A stretch of 43,398 nucleotides of DNA from positions 1 through 43,398 of the forward strand of contig NZ_MDCR01000118.1 of the NCBI RefSeq assembly GCF_001723055.1, given 5' to 3'. Numbering within the stretch: position 1 is the first letter of the stretch; every line of letters begins with the position of its first letter. Source of the DNA: Streptomyces niveus. Lineage in GTDB: Bacteria; Actinomycetota; Actinomycetes; Streptomycetales; Streptomycetaceae. The translations under genes and the position numbers were made by a program. The notes under the pieces are model-generated. The model was given only the letters and a program-made list of their open reading frames with translations, was not told the origin of the DNA and did not search any database. Positions 33,973-43,398 of the stretch are shown piece by piece.

Positions 33973-36219
33973 TCAGCCGGTCAGAGAGCCGACCGTCCCG
34001 AGCTGCTTCCACTTGCCGCCCTCGCGCACATCGACCCACACCGGCCGGTCGAGGGCCTGGTGGTCCTTGAAGCGGTAGCGGCCCAGCAGCCCCTTGACGT
34101 CGACCCCGTCCATGGCGTCCCGGAGCGTGCCCCGCGCGACCTCGGGCCTCGCGTCCGCCGCGCCCGGTTCCGGCAGGGCCCCGTCGTCCATGACCTGCCG
34201 GATCCCGGCGGCGAGCACGAGCGTGGCGTCGTACAGCTCGACCCCGCCCCTCGCCTCGAACATCTCGCGCAGCGCGGCCGGAGCCGCGCAGACCTTCGGG
34301 TACAGCTCGCAGTCGGCCTTCGGCTGCCGCTCGTCGTGGAAGGAACGGAAGCGCAGCGTGCCGTCCGGCACCAGCTTGTCTTCCTTGTCGGTGTACTCGT
34401 GGTCGTCCTCGGAATCGCAGGACGCCTCGTACTTCTCCTGCACGACCATCAACTGCCCGGACTTCTTCAGCGCGTCGACCCAGCCTTCGCGCTGCCGGGA
34501 GTTGGGCAGAGTGACGGTGTCCGGGCGGTTGTCGGCCACGTCCCTGGCGACGTCCTCCTCGTCCATCTCATCCGGATAGCCGGCGGACTCGACGGCGTCG
34601 ACGCCCGCCTCACGCAGCCCGTGCCCGAGCTCGCGGTAGTACGGATCGTCATCGGCGAGGTCGTCGTCCCAGTTGAAGTCGGAGCCGACGATCACCTTGT
34701 CCGTGCCGTACGCCCCCCGCAGATAACGCCCTTCCTGCTTGCCCATGTCGTACTTCGACGGCATCGTGCCGAAGGCGAAGTCCGGGCCCGAGCTGTCCTT
34801 GCAGCTGTCGATCGTGGCCATCTGAGCGTCGAATTCGGTCTCGACGCCGTCTACGCTGCTGACGTCGCCGACCAGTGCGAGCATGTTCGGGTACTTCTCC
34901 AGCATCTCGGTCGCCGGGGTCTCCCGGTAGTCCTCGACGGGGACGACGCGCACCGGGAGCTTCTTGCCCGACGTGCGCTCGGCGTCCTTGAAGGCGGCCT
35001 CGACGATCGCGGCACGCTCCTCCCCGTACCGGTCGTCGAGCGACCAGTCGAACGGGACACCGATGACATAGTCCCGCGCCATCGCCGCGCTGGGCCCGGC
35101 CACCGGCGCTTCCTCGTCGCCGGACGACGAGGAGGCGGACGAGAGCGCGAACCCGGTCGGTATGCCGAGCACGACGAGCGCGACGGCTGCCCCGACGAGC
35201 GCGTTGCGCCGACGGCGCCGTGGGGCCCGCGGGGCCGAAGGCGGGGGCGGCGTGGAGACCTTGGCGACGTAGTGGGGTCGCGGTGACGGGGTCGGCGCCG
35301 GGGCAGGCTCCGGCCGTACGTCCTCAGGCTCGGGCCCCGGATCCGGCTCGGACGGCGGTTTTACGACAACGGGCACCGCCCCCGCTTGCGCCCGCACCCG
35401 CTCCAGCTCCACCCGCGCCGCCCGCGCGTCCGAGGGCCGGTCGTCGGGTTCCTTGGCCATCAGCGCGAGGATCAACCGGTCCATGTCAGGACCGAGTTCG
35501 GCACGGGCCCGGCTCGGCCGCAGCGGCTCGTCGTTCAGGTGGTTGTACATGATCCCGGCCGCGTGCCCGACGAACGGCGGCCGTCCGACCAGGAGTTCGT
35601 ACAGGACACAGCCCAGCGCGTAGAGATCCGTACGCCCGTCGCCGTTCCGCTGCTGAAAGCGCTCCGGCGCCATGTACAGCACGCTGCCGAACGGCGCCTG
35701 CCCGGTCTGGGTGAGCTGCGGATCGGTGGACCGGGCCTCGGTGTACTTGGCGATGCCGAAGTCCACGACCTTGGCGACGCCCTCGCCGGTGACCATGATG
35801 TTGGCCGGCTTGATGTCGCGGTGCACGATGCCCGCCGCGTGCGCGACCTCCAGCCCCCGGCACACATCGACGGCCCAGCTCAGCGCGTCCGCCACGCTCA
35901 CGCGCCCACTCTCGGCGAGTACGTCGTGCAGCGTCCGCCCGTCCACCAGCGCCATCACCAGATACGGACTGTCCCCGTCGGTCCCGTGATCGTGTACGGC
36001 GACGATGTGCGGGCTGTCCAGGGAGGCCACGGCCCGCGCCTCCCGCCGGAACCGCGCCAGCTGCTCCCGCCGCTCCCCGTCGTCCCCGGGAGCGAGCAGC
36101 AGTTTTACGGCGACGTCCCGCCCCAACTCCCGGTCCCGCGCCCGCCAGACCTCCCCCATCCCCCCGGCACCGAGCAACTCCACCAACTCGTACCGCCCGC
36201 TCAGCAACCGCCCCCGCAC
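33973..36219 (-). CDS. Membrane Ser/Thr protein kinase with periplasmic-binding-protein-like sensor
   Basis: The product has 748 residues. The kinase domain (about 8-265) is complete: Gly loop GAGGMGEVW (17-25), Lys39 in DVAVKLL, HRDIKPAN with Asp135, DFG with Asp153, and APE at 184-186. A Pro-rich juxtamembrane part precedes one membrane helix (NALVGAAVALVVLGIPTGF, about 338-357). The outside part (about 370-748) looks like a type I periplasmic binding protein of the leucine-binding kind (VIGVPFDWSLDDRY, NMLALVGDVSSVDG, VELYDATLVLAAGIRQV). Such fusions probably sense a small molecule in the envelope and signal inward. It differs from PASTA-type PknB, so cell-wall muropeptide sensing is not implied. 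The start at ATG 36219 is in the family's usual place. Confidence 0.92.
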   Translation of the reverse strand: MRGRLLSGRYELVELLGAGGMGEVWRARDRELGRDVAVKLLLAPGDDGERREQLARFRREARAVASLDSPHIVAVHDHGTDGDSPYLVMALVDGRTLHDVLAESGRVSVADALSWAVDVCRGLEVAHAAGIVHRDIKPANIMVTGEGVAKVVDFGIAKYTEARSTDPQLTQTGQAPFGSVLYMAPERFQQRNGDGRTDLYALGCVLYELLVGRPPFVGHAAGIMYNHLNDEPLRPSRARAELGPDMDRLILALMAKEPDDRPSDARAARVELERVRAQAGAVPVVVKPPSEPDPGPEPEDVRPEPAPAPTPSPRPHYVAKVSTPPPPSAPRAPRRRRRNALVGAAVALVVLGIPTGFALSSASSSSGDEEAPVAGPSAAMARDYVIGVPFDWSLDDRYGEERAAIVEAAFKDAERTSGKKLPVRVVPVEDYRETPATEMLEKYPNMLALVGDVSSVDGVETEFDAQMATIDSCKDSSGPDFAFGTMPSKYDMGKQEGRYLRGAYGTDKVIVGSDFNWDDDLADDDPYYRELGHGLREAGVDAVESAGYPDEMDEEDVARDVADNRPDTVTLPNSRQREGWVDALKKSGQLMVVQEKYEASCDSEDDHEYTDKEDKLVPDGTLRFRSFHDERQPKADCELYPKVCAAPAALREMFEARGGVELYDATLVLAAGIRQVMDDGALPEPGAADARPEVARGTLRDAMDGVDVKGLLGRYRFKDHQALDRPVWVDVREGGKWKQLGTVGSLTG

Positions 36220-36260
36220 GATGCCCTCCCCCGTCCACAGAAGTGGCTTGGAGGCTATCT

Positions 36261-36313
36261 CCCGCCCCGGACACGCTCCCGAGGCGGGGCGCGGCCTGCC
36301 CGTTCTCGGCAGG
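36261..36313 (-). terminator. Two hairpins after geosmin synthase
   Basis: CCTGCC with GGCAGG (36295-36300 and 36308-36313, seven-base loop) begins ten bases after the geoA stop. A second stem, CCCGCC with GGCGGG (36261-36266 and 36283-36288), follows. Together they may end the geoA transcript before the kinase gene. Confidence 0.35.
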
Positions 36314-36322
36314 AAGCGGCGG

Positions 36323-38680
<2,358 letters not shown>

Positions 38681-38747
38681 TCATATGAACACACCGTCAG
38701 GGCGTGGCCTCCCTGAAACTTGACGCGTCCCGGTCCACCATCGGCGC

Positions 38748-39371
38748 ATGAGCACGACGATTCGCATCGCACAGCAACCCGAGGCCGACGAACTCCTGGG
38801 CCGCAGCCCGCTCGCCGCGCTGGTCGGCATGCTGCTGGACCAGCAGGTGCCCATGGAGTGGGCCTTCTCGGGGCCGTACACCATCGCCGTACGCATGGGG
38901 GGTGACGATCTGGACGCGCGCGCGATCGCCGCGTACGACCCCGAGGCCTTCGCCACGCTGCTCTCGGAGAAGCCCGCCGTCCACCGCTACCCGGGCTCCA
39001 TGGCCAAGCGCGTGCAGCAGCTCTGCCAGTTCCTGGTCGCGCACTACGACGGGGACGCCGCCGGCGTGTGGCGCGAGGTCGCCACCGGCGCCGAACTGCT
39101 CAAGCGGCTGACCGAACTCCCCGGCTACGGCAAGCAGAAGTCGCAGATCTTCCTCGCGCTGCTCGGCAAGCAGTACGGCGTACGGCCCGAGGGCTGGCGC
39201 GCGGCGGCCGGCGCGTACGGCGACGAGGGCTCGTACCGGTCCGCGGCCGACATCACGGGCCCCGAGACCCTGGCCAAGGTCCGCGCGCACAAGCAGGAGG
39301 CCAAGGCCGCCGCCAAGGCCGCGAAGGCGGCGCAGAGCCCCGGGAGTCCCGCGAAGGGCACGAAGAACTGA
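38748..39371 (+). CDS. HhH-GPD-type base-excision repair protein
   Basis: The product has 207 residues. It starts MSTTIRIAQQPEADELLGRSPLAALVGMLLDQQVPMEWAF; the MLLDQQVPMEWAF block is typical of the actinobacterial HhH-GPD proteins. The helix-hairpin-helix is LTELPGYGKQKSQIFLALLGK (near 120-140), the element that grips DNA in glycosylases such as Nth and MutY. A clear catalytic Lys/Asp pair is not seen, and the family is small and poorly characterised. The C-terminus is a Lys/Ala-rich basic tail (KQEAKAAAKAAKAAQ), likely for DNA contact. There is no strong ribosome site; CACCAT lies six bases before the ATG, so the transcript may be leaderless. Confidence 0.82.
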   Translation: MSTTIRIAQQPEADELLGRSPLAALVGMLLDQQVPMEWAFSGPYTIAVRMGGDDLDARAIAAYDPEAFATLLSEKPAVHRYPGSMAKRVQQLCQFLVAHYDGDAAGVWREVATGAELLKRLTELPGYGKQKSQIFLALLGKQYGVRPEGWRAAAGAYGDEGSYRSAADITGPETLAKVRAHKQEAKAAAKAAKAAQSPGSPAKGTKN

Positions 39372-39558
39372 GGCTGCGGGCCGGCCGGCGCGGAGGGCGC
39401 CGGGTGGATGGCGAGTGGACTCCGGACGACCGTACGCGACTTGTTTTGGCACATCTGTTCCCCTACAACGCCCCAGGTCGCTAACTTTCGGTTGCTCACT
39501 TCACACCGTTCACGCTCATCCGCACTTGTTCACCCCCGTTCGCATCGGAAGGACCCCT

Positions 39559-41124
39559 GTGAACGCAACGTCCCGCAGACTCATGGCAGTCGCAGCCGCC
39601 ACCGCGCTCGCCGCCCCGCTTCTGCTGTCCGCATCCTCCGCCTCCGCGCACAACAAGCCCGACCCGGCGAGGGACGCGGCGAAGCTCGCCAAGAAGCTCG
39701 TCAAGGAGGCGTCCGGCAAGGACGCGTACAAGCACCTTCAGAAGTTCCAGGACATCGCCGACTCCGCCGACGGCCACCGCGCCGCCGGCTCGCTCGGCCA
39801 CGACGCGTCCGCCGCGTACGTGTACAGCCTCCTGAAGAAGGCCGGCTACAACGTCTCGTACGACAGCTTCGAGTTCACGTACATCCAGACGCAGGCCGAG
39901 ACCCTGAAGGTCACCGCGCCGACGCCGCGCGACTCCGAGATCACGGCCATGTCGTACACGAAGTCCACGCCCAAGGGCGGGATCGAGGCCGCTCTGGCCG
40001 TCGTACCGGTCGACGCGACCACCGGCTGCGAGCCGACCGACTACGCGGCCGGCGCCTTCACCGGCAAGATCGCGCTCATCCAGCGCGGCGGCTGCGACTT
40101 CGCCACCAAGCAGCAGACGGCCGCCGCAGCGGGCGCGGTCGCCGCGATCGTCTCGAACAACACCGAGGGCGCCCTCAGCGGCACCCTGGGCGACCCGGCG
40201 GCGGCCAGGATCCCCACGGGCGGTGTCACCCAGGCCGAGGGCGCGAAGCTCGCCGCCGAGGCCGCGGCGGGCCCCGTGACGGTCTCCCTGGACATCCGTC
40301 AGCTCCAGGAGAAGCGCACCACCCGCAACGTGATCGCCGAGACGAAGGGCGGCAACCCCGCCAACACGGTGATGCTCGGCTCCCACCTCGACTCCGTCAC
40401 CGAGGGCGCGGGCATCAACGACAACGCGTCGGGCTCCGCCGGACTGCTCGAAGTCGCCCTGGATCTGGCCAAGTCGCGTGAGAAGACCGCCAACAAGGTC
40501 CGCTTCGCCTGGTGGTCGGCGGAGGAGCTGGGGCTGCTCGGCGCCGAGGACTACGTGCAGGGCCTCACCCCCGAGCAGGCCGATCAGATCGCGCTCTACC
40601 TGAACTTCGACATGATCGCCTCGCCGAACTTCGGTCAGTTCGTGTACGACGGCGACGACTCGGACGGCGTGGGCGCGGGCGCGGGCCCGGAGGGCTCGGC
40701 GCAGCTGGAGAAGGGCATCACCGACTTCCTCGACAGCAAGAACTACCCGCACGAGGGCACCGACTTCTCCGGCCGCTCCGACTACGGGCCGTTCATCGAG
40801 GTCGGCATCCCCTCCGGGGGAACCTTCACCGGCGCCGAGGGCATAAAGACCGCGGACCAGGCGGCGAAGTTCGGCGGCGAGGCCGGGGTCGCGTACGACC
40901 CCTGCTACCACGCGGCCTGTGACGACCTCGACAACATCAACAAGGAGGCGTTCGACGTCAACATCGACGTCATCGCCAACGCCGTGGGCCACTACGCCCA
41001 CGACCTGAGCCCGCTCACCGCGAAGGCCGGGACGAACGCCGCCGCCAAGATCCAGCGCGGCGCGGCCCACGGTGACACCGGGGTCGGCGCGTCGAACGCC
41101 CACGAGCACGAGTCGCGGGCCTGA
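39559..41124 (+). CDS. Secreted M28 zinc aminopeptidase
   Basis: The product has 521 residues from GTG 39559 with GGAAGGA upstream. A signal peptide is clear: basic MNATSRRLM, hydrophobic AVAAATALAAPLLLS, then ASSASAHN with cleavage near residue 28. A PA-type domain is around 160-260 (TGKIALIQRGGCDFATK). The M28 catalytic core follows, with zinc-site residues in GSHLDSV, NDNASG (bridging Asp), WWSAEELGLLG (Glu pair), NFDMI and CYHAACDD. It resembles the extracellular Streptomyces griseus-type leucine aminopeptidase, which releases N-terminal amino acids outside the cell. The C-terminal tail is rich in His and Glu. A strong hairpin ends the transcript. Confidence 0.94.
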   Translation: MNATSRRLMAVAAATALAAPLLLSASSASAHNKPDPARDAAKLAKKLVKEASGKDAYKHLQKFQDIADSADGHRAAGSLGHDASAAYVYSLLKKAGYNVSYDSFEFTYIQTQAETLKVTAPTPRDSEITAMSYTKSTPKGGIEAALAVVPVDATTGCEPTDYAAGAFTGKIALIQRGGCDFATKQQTAAAAGAVAAIVSNNTEGALSGTLGDPAAARIPTGGVTQAEGAKLAAEAAAGPVTVSLDIRQLQEKRTTRNVIAETKGGNPANTVMLGSHLDSVTEGAGINDNASGSAGLLEVALDLAKSREKTANKVRFAWWSAEELGLLGAEDYVQGLTPEQADQIALYLNFDMIASPNFGQFVYDGDDSDGVGAGAGPEGSAQLEKGITDFLDSKNYPHEGTDFSGRSDYGPFIEVGIPSGGTFTGAEGIKTADQAAKFGGEAGVAYDPCYHAACDDLDNINKEAFDVNIDVIANAVGHYAHDLSPLTAKAGTNAAAKIQRGAAHGDTGVGASNAHEHESRA

Positions 41125-41136
41125 CCGACCGACAGC

Positions 41137-41187
41137 CACGCACGCGGGCGCCGAGGGAGCGGATTCCCCCGGCGCCCGTGGTGCGTG
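41137..41187 (+). terminator. Strong hairpin after the aminopeptidase gene
   Basis: CACGCAC pairs with GTGCGTG (41137-41143 and 41181-41187), and inside it CGGGCGCCG pairs with CGGCGCCCG (41145-41153 and 41170-41178), extended by GGG/CCC. It begins 13 bases after the stop at 41124. Confidence 0.75.
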
Positions 41188-41373
41188 CTGATGCCTCTTC
41201 AGGAGGCCGTGCGGAAGGCGGGCGGAAGGCGATACGGGGGGGCCGGTGCGGCGGCGATATCGGAGGCGACGTCACCGGACGGGCCGGTTCCATTCATACG
41301 TCACTCCTACTTTGAACCATATGCATCCTTTTGCACCACCGCGCCATGGCTGCGCCCGGAGCCGCTCGCCCGG

Positions 41374-41379
41374 TAGGCT
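41374..41379 (+). promoter_or_regulatory. Putative -10 box for a leaderless transcript
   Basis: TAGGCT, six bases before the GTG at 41386, is the same hexamer and spacing as at 5335. No Shine-Dalgarno sequence is present before the start codon. Confidence 0.5.
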
Positions 41380-41385
41380 TTCCGT

Positions 41386-41688
41386 GTGATCTTCAAGCGC
41401 ATCGGTAACGGGCGGCCGTATCCCGACCACGGCCGGGAAAGCACCCGGCAGTGGGCGGATGTAGCGCCGCGCCCGGTCCGCCTCGATCAGCTCGTCACCA
41501 CGAAGGGCCAACTGGATCTGGAGACGCTGCTCGCCGAGGACTCGACCTTCTACGGAGACCTCTTCGCGCACGTCGTGAAGTGGCAGGGCGACCTGTATCT
41601 GGAGGACGGACTGCACCGCGCCGTCCGCGCGGCACTGCAGCAGCGGCAGGTACTGCACGCGCGCGTGCTCGAACTGGATCTGGGCTGA
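41386..41688 (+). CDS. Short conserved actinobacterial protein of unknown function
   Basis: The product has 100 residues starting MIFKRIGNGRPYPDHGRES. It contains DLETLLAEDSTFYGDLFAHVVKWQGDLYLEDGLHRAVRAALQQRQVLHARVLEL, a mix of strand and helix with no metal-binding or catalytic motif. It is found as a gene of its own close to upp in streptomycetes, from memory of the gene order. Similar sequences are sometimes labelled as an antitoxin, but no toxin gene lies beside it here. GTG 41386 is chosen because a TAnnnT box stands in the right place for a leaderless start. The short length and high conservation of WQGDLYLEDGLHR suggest a real, probably regulatory, protein. Confidence 0.75.
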   Translation: MIFKRIGNGRPYPDHGRESTRQWADVAPRPVRLDQLVTTKGQLDLETLLAEDSTFYGDLFAHVVKWQGDLYLEDGLHRAVRAALQQRQVLHARVLELDLG

Positions 41689-41788
41689 CGGGCCCTCAAC
41701 CGACCCGGCACTGAGCCTTTCGGGGTCTTTCCGGCACCTACAGGCCCAACCTATTGATCATTTAGTAGGAATCACTACCGGAGCGCAC

Positions 41789-41794
41789 TACGCT
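41789..41794 (+). promoter_or_regulatory. Putative -10 box for a leaderless transcript
   Basis: TACGCT, six bases before ATG 41801. It repeats the spacing of the boxes at 5335 and 41374. Confidence 0.45.
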
Positions 41795-41800
41795 GCGGCC

Positions 41801-42436
41801 ATGAGCATGCTCACCCCCCCTGGCATGGGCGGCAAATATCGCATCACGGGTGCCAAGTACCCCCGTATGCGGCCCCCCCGTCACCGCCGCAGGATCGTGC
41901 TCGCGGCCGTCGCAGGAGTCGTCGCCCTCGGTCTCGTCGGCTGGGGGACCGTACAGCTCGTCGACGTGTTCACGGCGGACGACGGTACGGGTACGAAGAC
42001 CGCGACCGCGTCGGACCGCAACCGCACGCCCTCCTGCAAGCCGTCCCCGTCGGCCGTGGCGGCCAAGACGCTGCCCAAACCGGCCCAGATCAAGGTCAAC
42101 GTCTACAACGCGACGCCGCGCGCGGGACTCGCCAAGAGCACCGCGGACGAGCTGAAGAAGCGCGGCTTCCTCATCGGCAAGGTGGGCAACGCGCCCGCCG
42201 CCTTCGACAAGAAGATCCCCGGCACGGGGATACTGCTCGGCGCCCCGACCGCCGCGGACGGGTCCCTCGCGGTGCTCGGCGCCCAGCTGAAGGGCGCGAA
42301 GCCGCAGCACGACGCCCGCGAGACCAAGGACGTCGACCTGCTGCTCGGCACGGCCTTCAAGACACTGAACGTGCAGAAGGAGGCCGACCGGACCCTGGCC
42401 ATCCTGGCCAGGCCCGCCCCGGGCGACCCCTGCTGA
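41801..42436 (+). CDS. Membrane-anchored LytR_C-domain protein
   Basis: The product has 211 residues. A short basic cytoplasmic end (PRHRRR) precedes one membrane helix, IVLAAVAGVVALGLVGWGTV (about 32-51), then a Thr/Asp linker. The outside domain (about 90-195) is LytR_C-like, recognised by KVNVYNATPRAGLAKSTADELKKRGF near its start. LytR_C domains occur alone or after LCP domains of cell-wall ligases; here the LCP part is absent. The function is unproven, probably envelope-related. It is convergent with upp, and a shared hairpin separates them. Confidence 0.88.
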   Translation: MSMLTPPGMGGKYRITGAKYPRMRPPRHRRRIVLAAVAGVVALGLVGWGTVQLVDVFTADDGTGTKTATASDRNRTPSCKPSPSAVAAKTLPKPAQIKVNVYNATPRAGLAKSTADELKKRGFLIGKVGNAPAAFDKKIPGTGILLGAPTAADGSLAVLGAQLKGAKPQHDARETKDVDLLLGTAFKTLNVQKEADRTLAILARPAPGDPC

Positions 42437-42456
42437 CCGGCGCCGTGAGGCGCCGG
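42437..42456. terminator. Perfect hairpin between convergent genes
   Basis: CCGGCGCC, loop GTGA, GGCGCCGG starts on the base after the LytR_C stop codon. It is placed to terminate transcripts from both sides (upp ends at 42496). Confidence 0.65.
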
Positions 42457-42495
42457 TCCGGTAAGACGCCGGTCCTGTAGGGCGACGGTGCCGTC

Positions 42496-43131
42496 CTAGT
42501 CGGCCGTCCCGTACATCCGGTCGCCCGCGTCGCCCAGCCCCGGCACGATGTACCCGCGGTCGTTCAGCCGCTCGTCGACCGCCGCCGTGACGACCGTCAC
42601 CGGTGTGCCCGCCAGCTCGCGCTCCATCACCTCGACGCCCTCGGGCGCCGCGAGAAGCACCACGGCGGTCACATCGTCCGCGCCGCGCTTGATCAGCTCA
42701 CGGATCGCCGCGACGAGCGTGCCGCCGGTGGCCAGCATCGGGTCCAGGACGTACACCTGCCGCCCCGACAGGTCCTCGGGCATCCGGCTCGCGTACGTCG
42801 ACGCCTGGAGCGTCTCCTCGTTACGGATCATCCCGAGGAAACCGACCTCGGCGGTCGGCAGCAGCCGCACCATGCCGTCGAGCATGCCGAGGCCGGCCCG
42901 GAGGATCGGCACCACGAGGGGCCGGGGATGGGACAGCTTCACACCCGTGGTCGGCGTCACCGGAGTCTCGATGTCGACCTGCTCGGTGCGCACGTCCCTG
43001 GTGGCCTCGTACGCGAGCAGGGTGACCAGCTCGTCGGCGAGGCGCCGGAAGGTAGGGGAGTCGGTGCGCTTGTCGCGCAGCGTGGTGAGTTTGTGCGCGA
43101 CCAGCGGGTGGTCGACGACGTGAATCCGCAT
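42496..43131 (-). CDS. upp: Uracil phosphoribosyltransferase
   Basis: The product has 211 residues, the usual length. The enzyme joins uracil and PRPP to give UMP in pyrimidine salvage. Sequence hallmarks are [31 protein letters not shown] at the N-terminus, [24 protein letters not shown], the PRPP loop [17 protein letters not shown] near 127-143, and the uracil-binding end [23 protein letters not shown]. It is cytoplasmic. ATG 43131 is the family start. It stands alone on this strand and is divergent from the incomplete gene at the right edge. Confidence 0.97.
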   Translation of the reverse strand: MRIHVVDHPLVAHKLTTLRDKRTDSPTFRRLADELVTLLAYEATRDVRTEQVDIETPVTPTTGVKLSHPRPLVVPILRAGLGMLDGMVRLLPTAEVGFLGMIRNEETLQASTYASRMPEDLSGRQVYVLDPMLATGGTLVAAIRELIKRGADDVTAVVLLAAPEGVEVMERELAGTPVTVVTAAVDERLNDRGYIVPGLGDAGDRMYGTAD

Positions 43132-43272
43132 GCGTCAACAGTAACCGTGGCCCGCCGGGCGCCCCCCGCTGGCATCAATACCCCGTACGCAGGGAAGGTG
43201 TGTGGGCACGTGTACAGGGGCCACAGAGGCGCGGGGGCGCAGTCGACGGAGTCGTGGGTGGGGAGGGCGGCG

Positions 43273-43398
43273 ATGGCGGACCGGCAGCAGCGGGACGGGC
43301 GGGAGCACGGCGGCGAGGCCACGCCCGACGCCACCTCCGGCGCCGAGCCGGACACCACCGGCGCCGAGAGCGAGGCGGCACGCCGCCGGCGGCGTGCG
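43273..43398 (+). CDS. Start of a hypothetical gene, cut by the window edge
   Basis: ATG 43273 has a good ribosome site (GGGAGGG at 43261-43267) and an open frame to the last base, 42 codons. The visible part is MADRQQRDGREHGG followed by an Ala/Thr/Gly/Glu-rich, disordered stretch and an Arg-rich run (AARRRRRA). That run may precede a membrane helix or be a basic tail. The protein cannot be identified. It is divergent from upp, 141 bases apart. Confidence 0.5.
   Translation, partial: MADRQQRDGREHGGEATPDATSGAEPDTTGAESEAARRRRRA

Overview
The window looks like a piece of a Streptomyces chromosome. It has very high G+C with strong GC bias at third codon positions, GTG starts, four-base ATGA gene overlaps, a two-domain geosmin synthase, an AfsR/SARP-type regulator, an ECF42-type sigma factor with its DGPF/YCII partner, and a core block ending in upp. 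I see no rRNA, tRNA, CRISPR array, insertion sequence or replication origin, and no stretch over 300 bases without a gene or gene remnant.

1-16.3 kb is accessory and rich in signalling and conflict-type genes. A large helical-repeat protein that runs off the left edge stands divergent to a small protein plus membrane protein pair. Next come a 48-residue zinc-binding-like protein, an imine-reductase-like oxidoreductase, and a divergent 1,070-residue SARP/STAND regulator. At 8.7-14.3 kb an alpha/beta hydrolase overlaps the start of a 1,547-residue caspase-STAND-beta-propeller protein, the best candidate here for an uncharacterised conflict or defence system. At 14.4-16.3 kb there is a decayed locus: a frameshifted drug-exporter-type ABC ATPase, a permease cut after 66 codons and a SARP regulator cut from the other side, all meeting at one breakpoint.

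16.3-21.6 kb holds an alpha/beta hydrolase divergent from a glycosyltransferase-like gene, a LysR regulator followed by NAD-dependent formate dehydrogenase, and an unknown acidic protein. 21.6-27.9 kb is a five-gene leftward run that I cannot match to any described system. It encodes two related proteins with a winged-helix/Toprim-like look (one with a zinc ribbon and inserted membrane helices), a small membrane protein with an internal repeat and acidic tail, an asparagine-synthetase homologue without the glutaminase cysteine, and a cytosolic leucine-rich-repeat protein. A cupin-like gene faces it divergently.

28.7-33.9 kb carries two TetR/SDR pairs, each with a recognisable candidate operator, flanking the DGPF-ECF42 pair. 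34-38.6 kb encodes a membrane Ser/Thr kinase with a periplasmic-binding-protein-like sensor, then geosmin synthase. 38.7-43.4 kb looks like conserved chromosome: HhH-GPD repair protein, secreted M28 aminopeptidase, a short conserved protein, a LytR_C protein, upp, and the start of a gene that runs off the right edge.

Family assignments rest on reading motifs in the translations. No database search was run.
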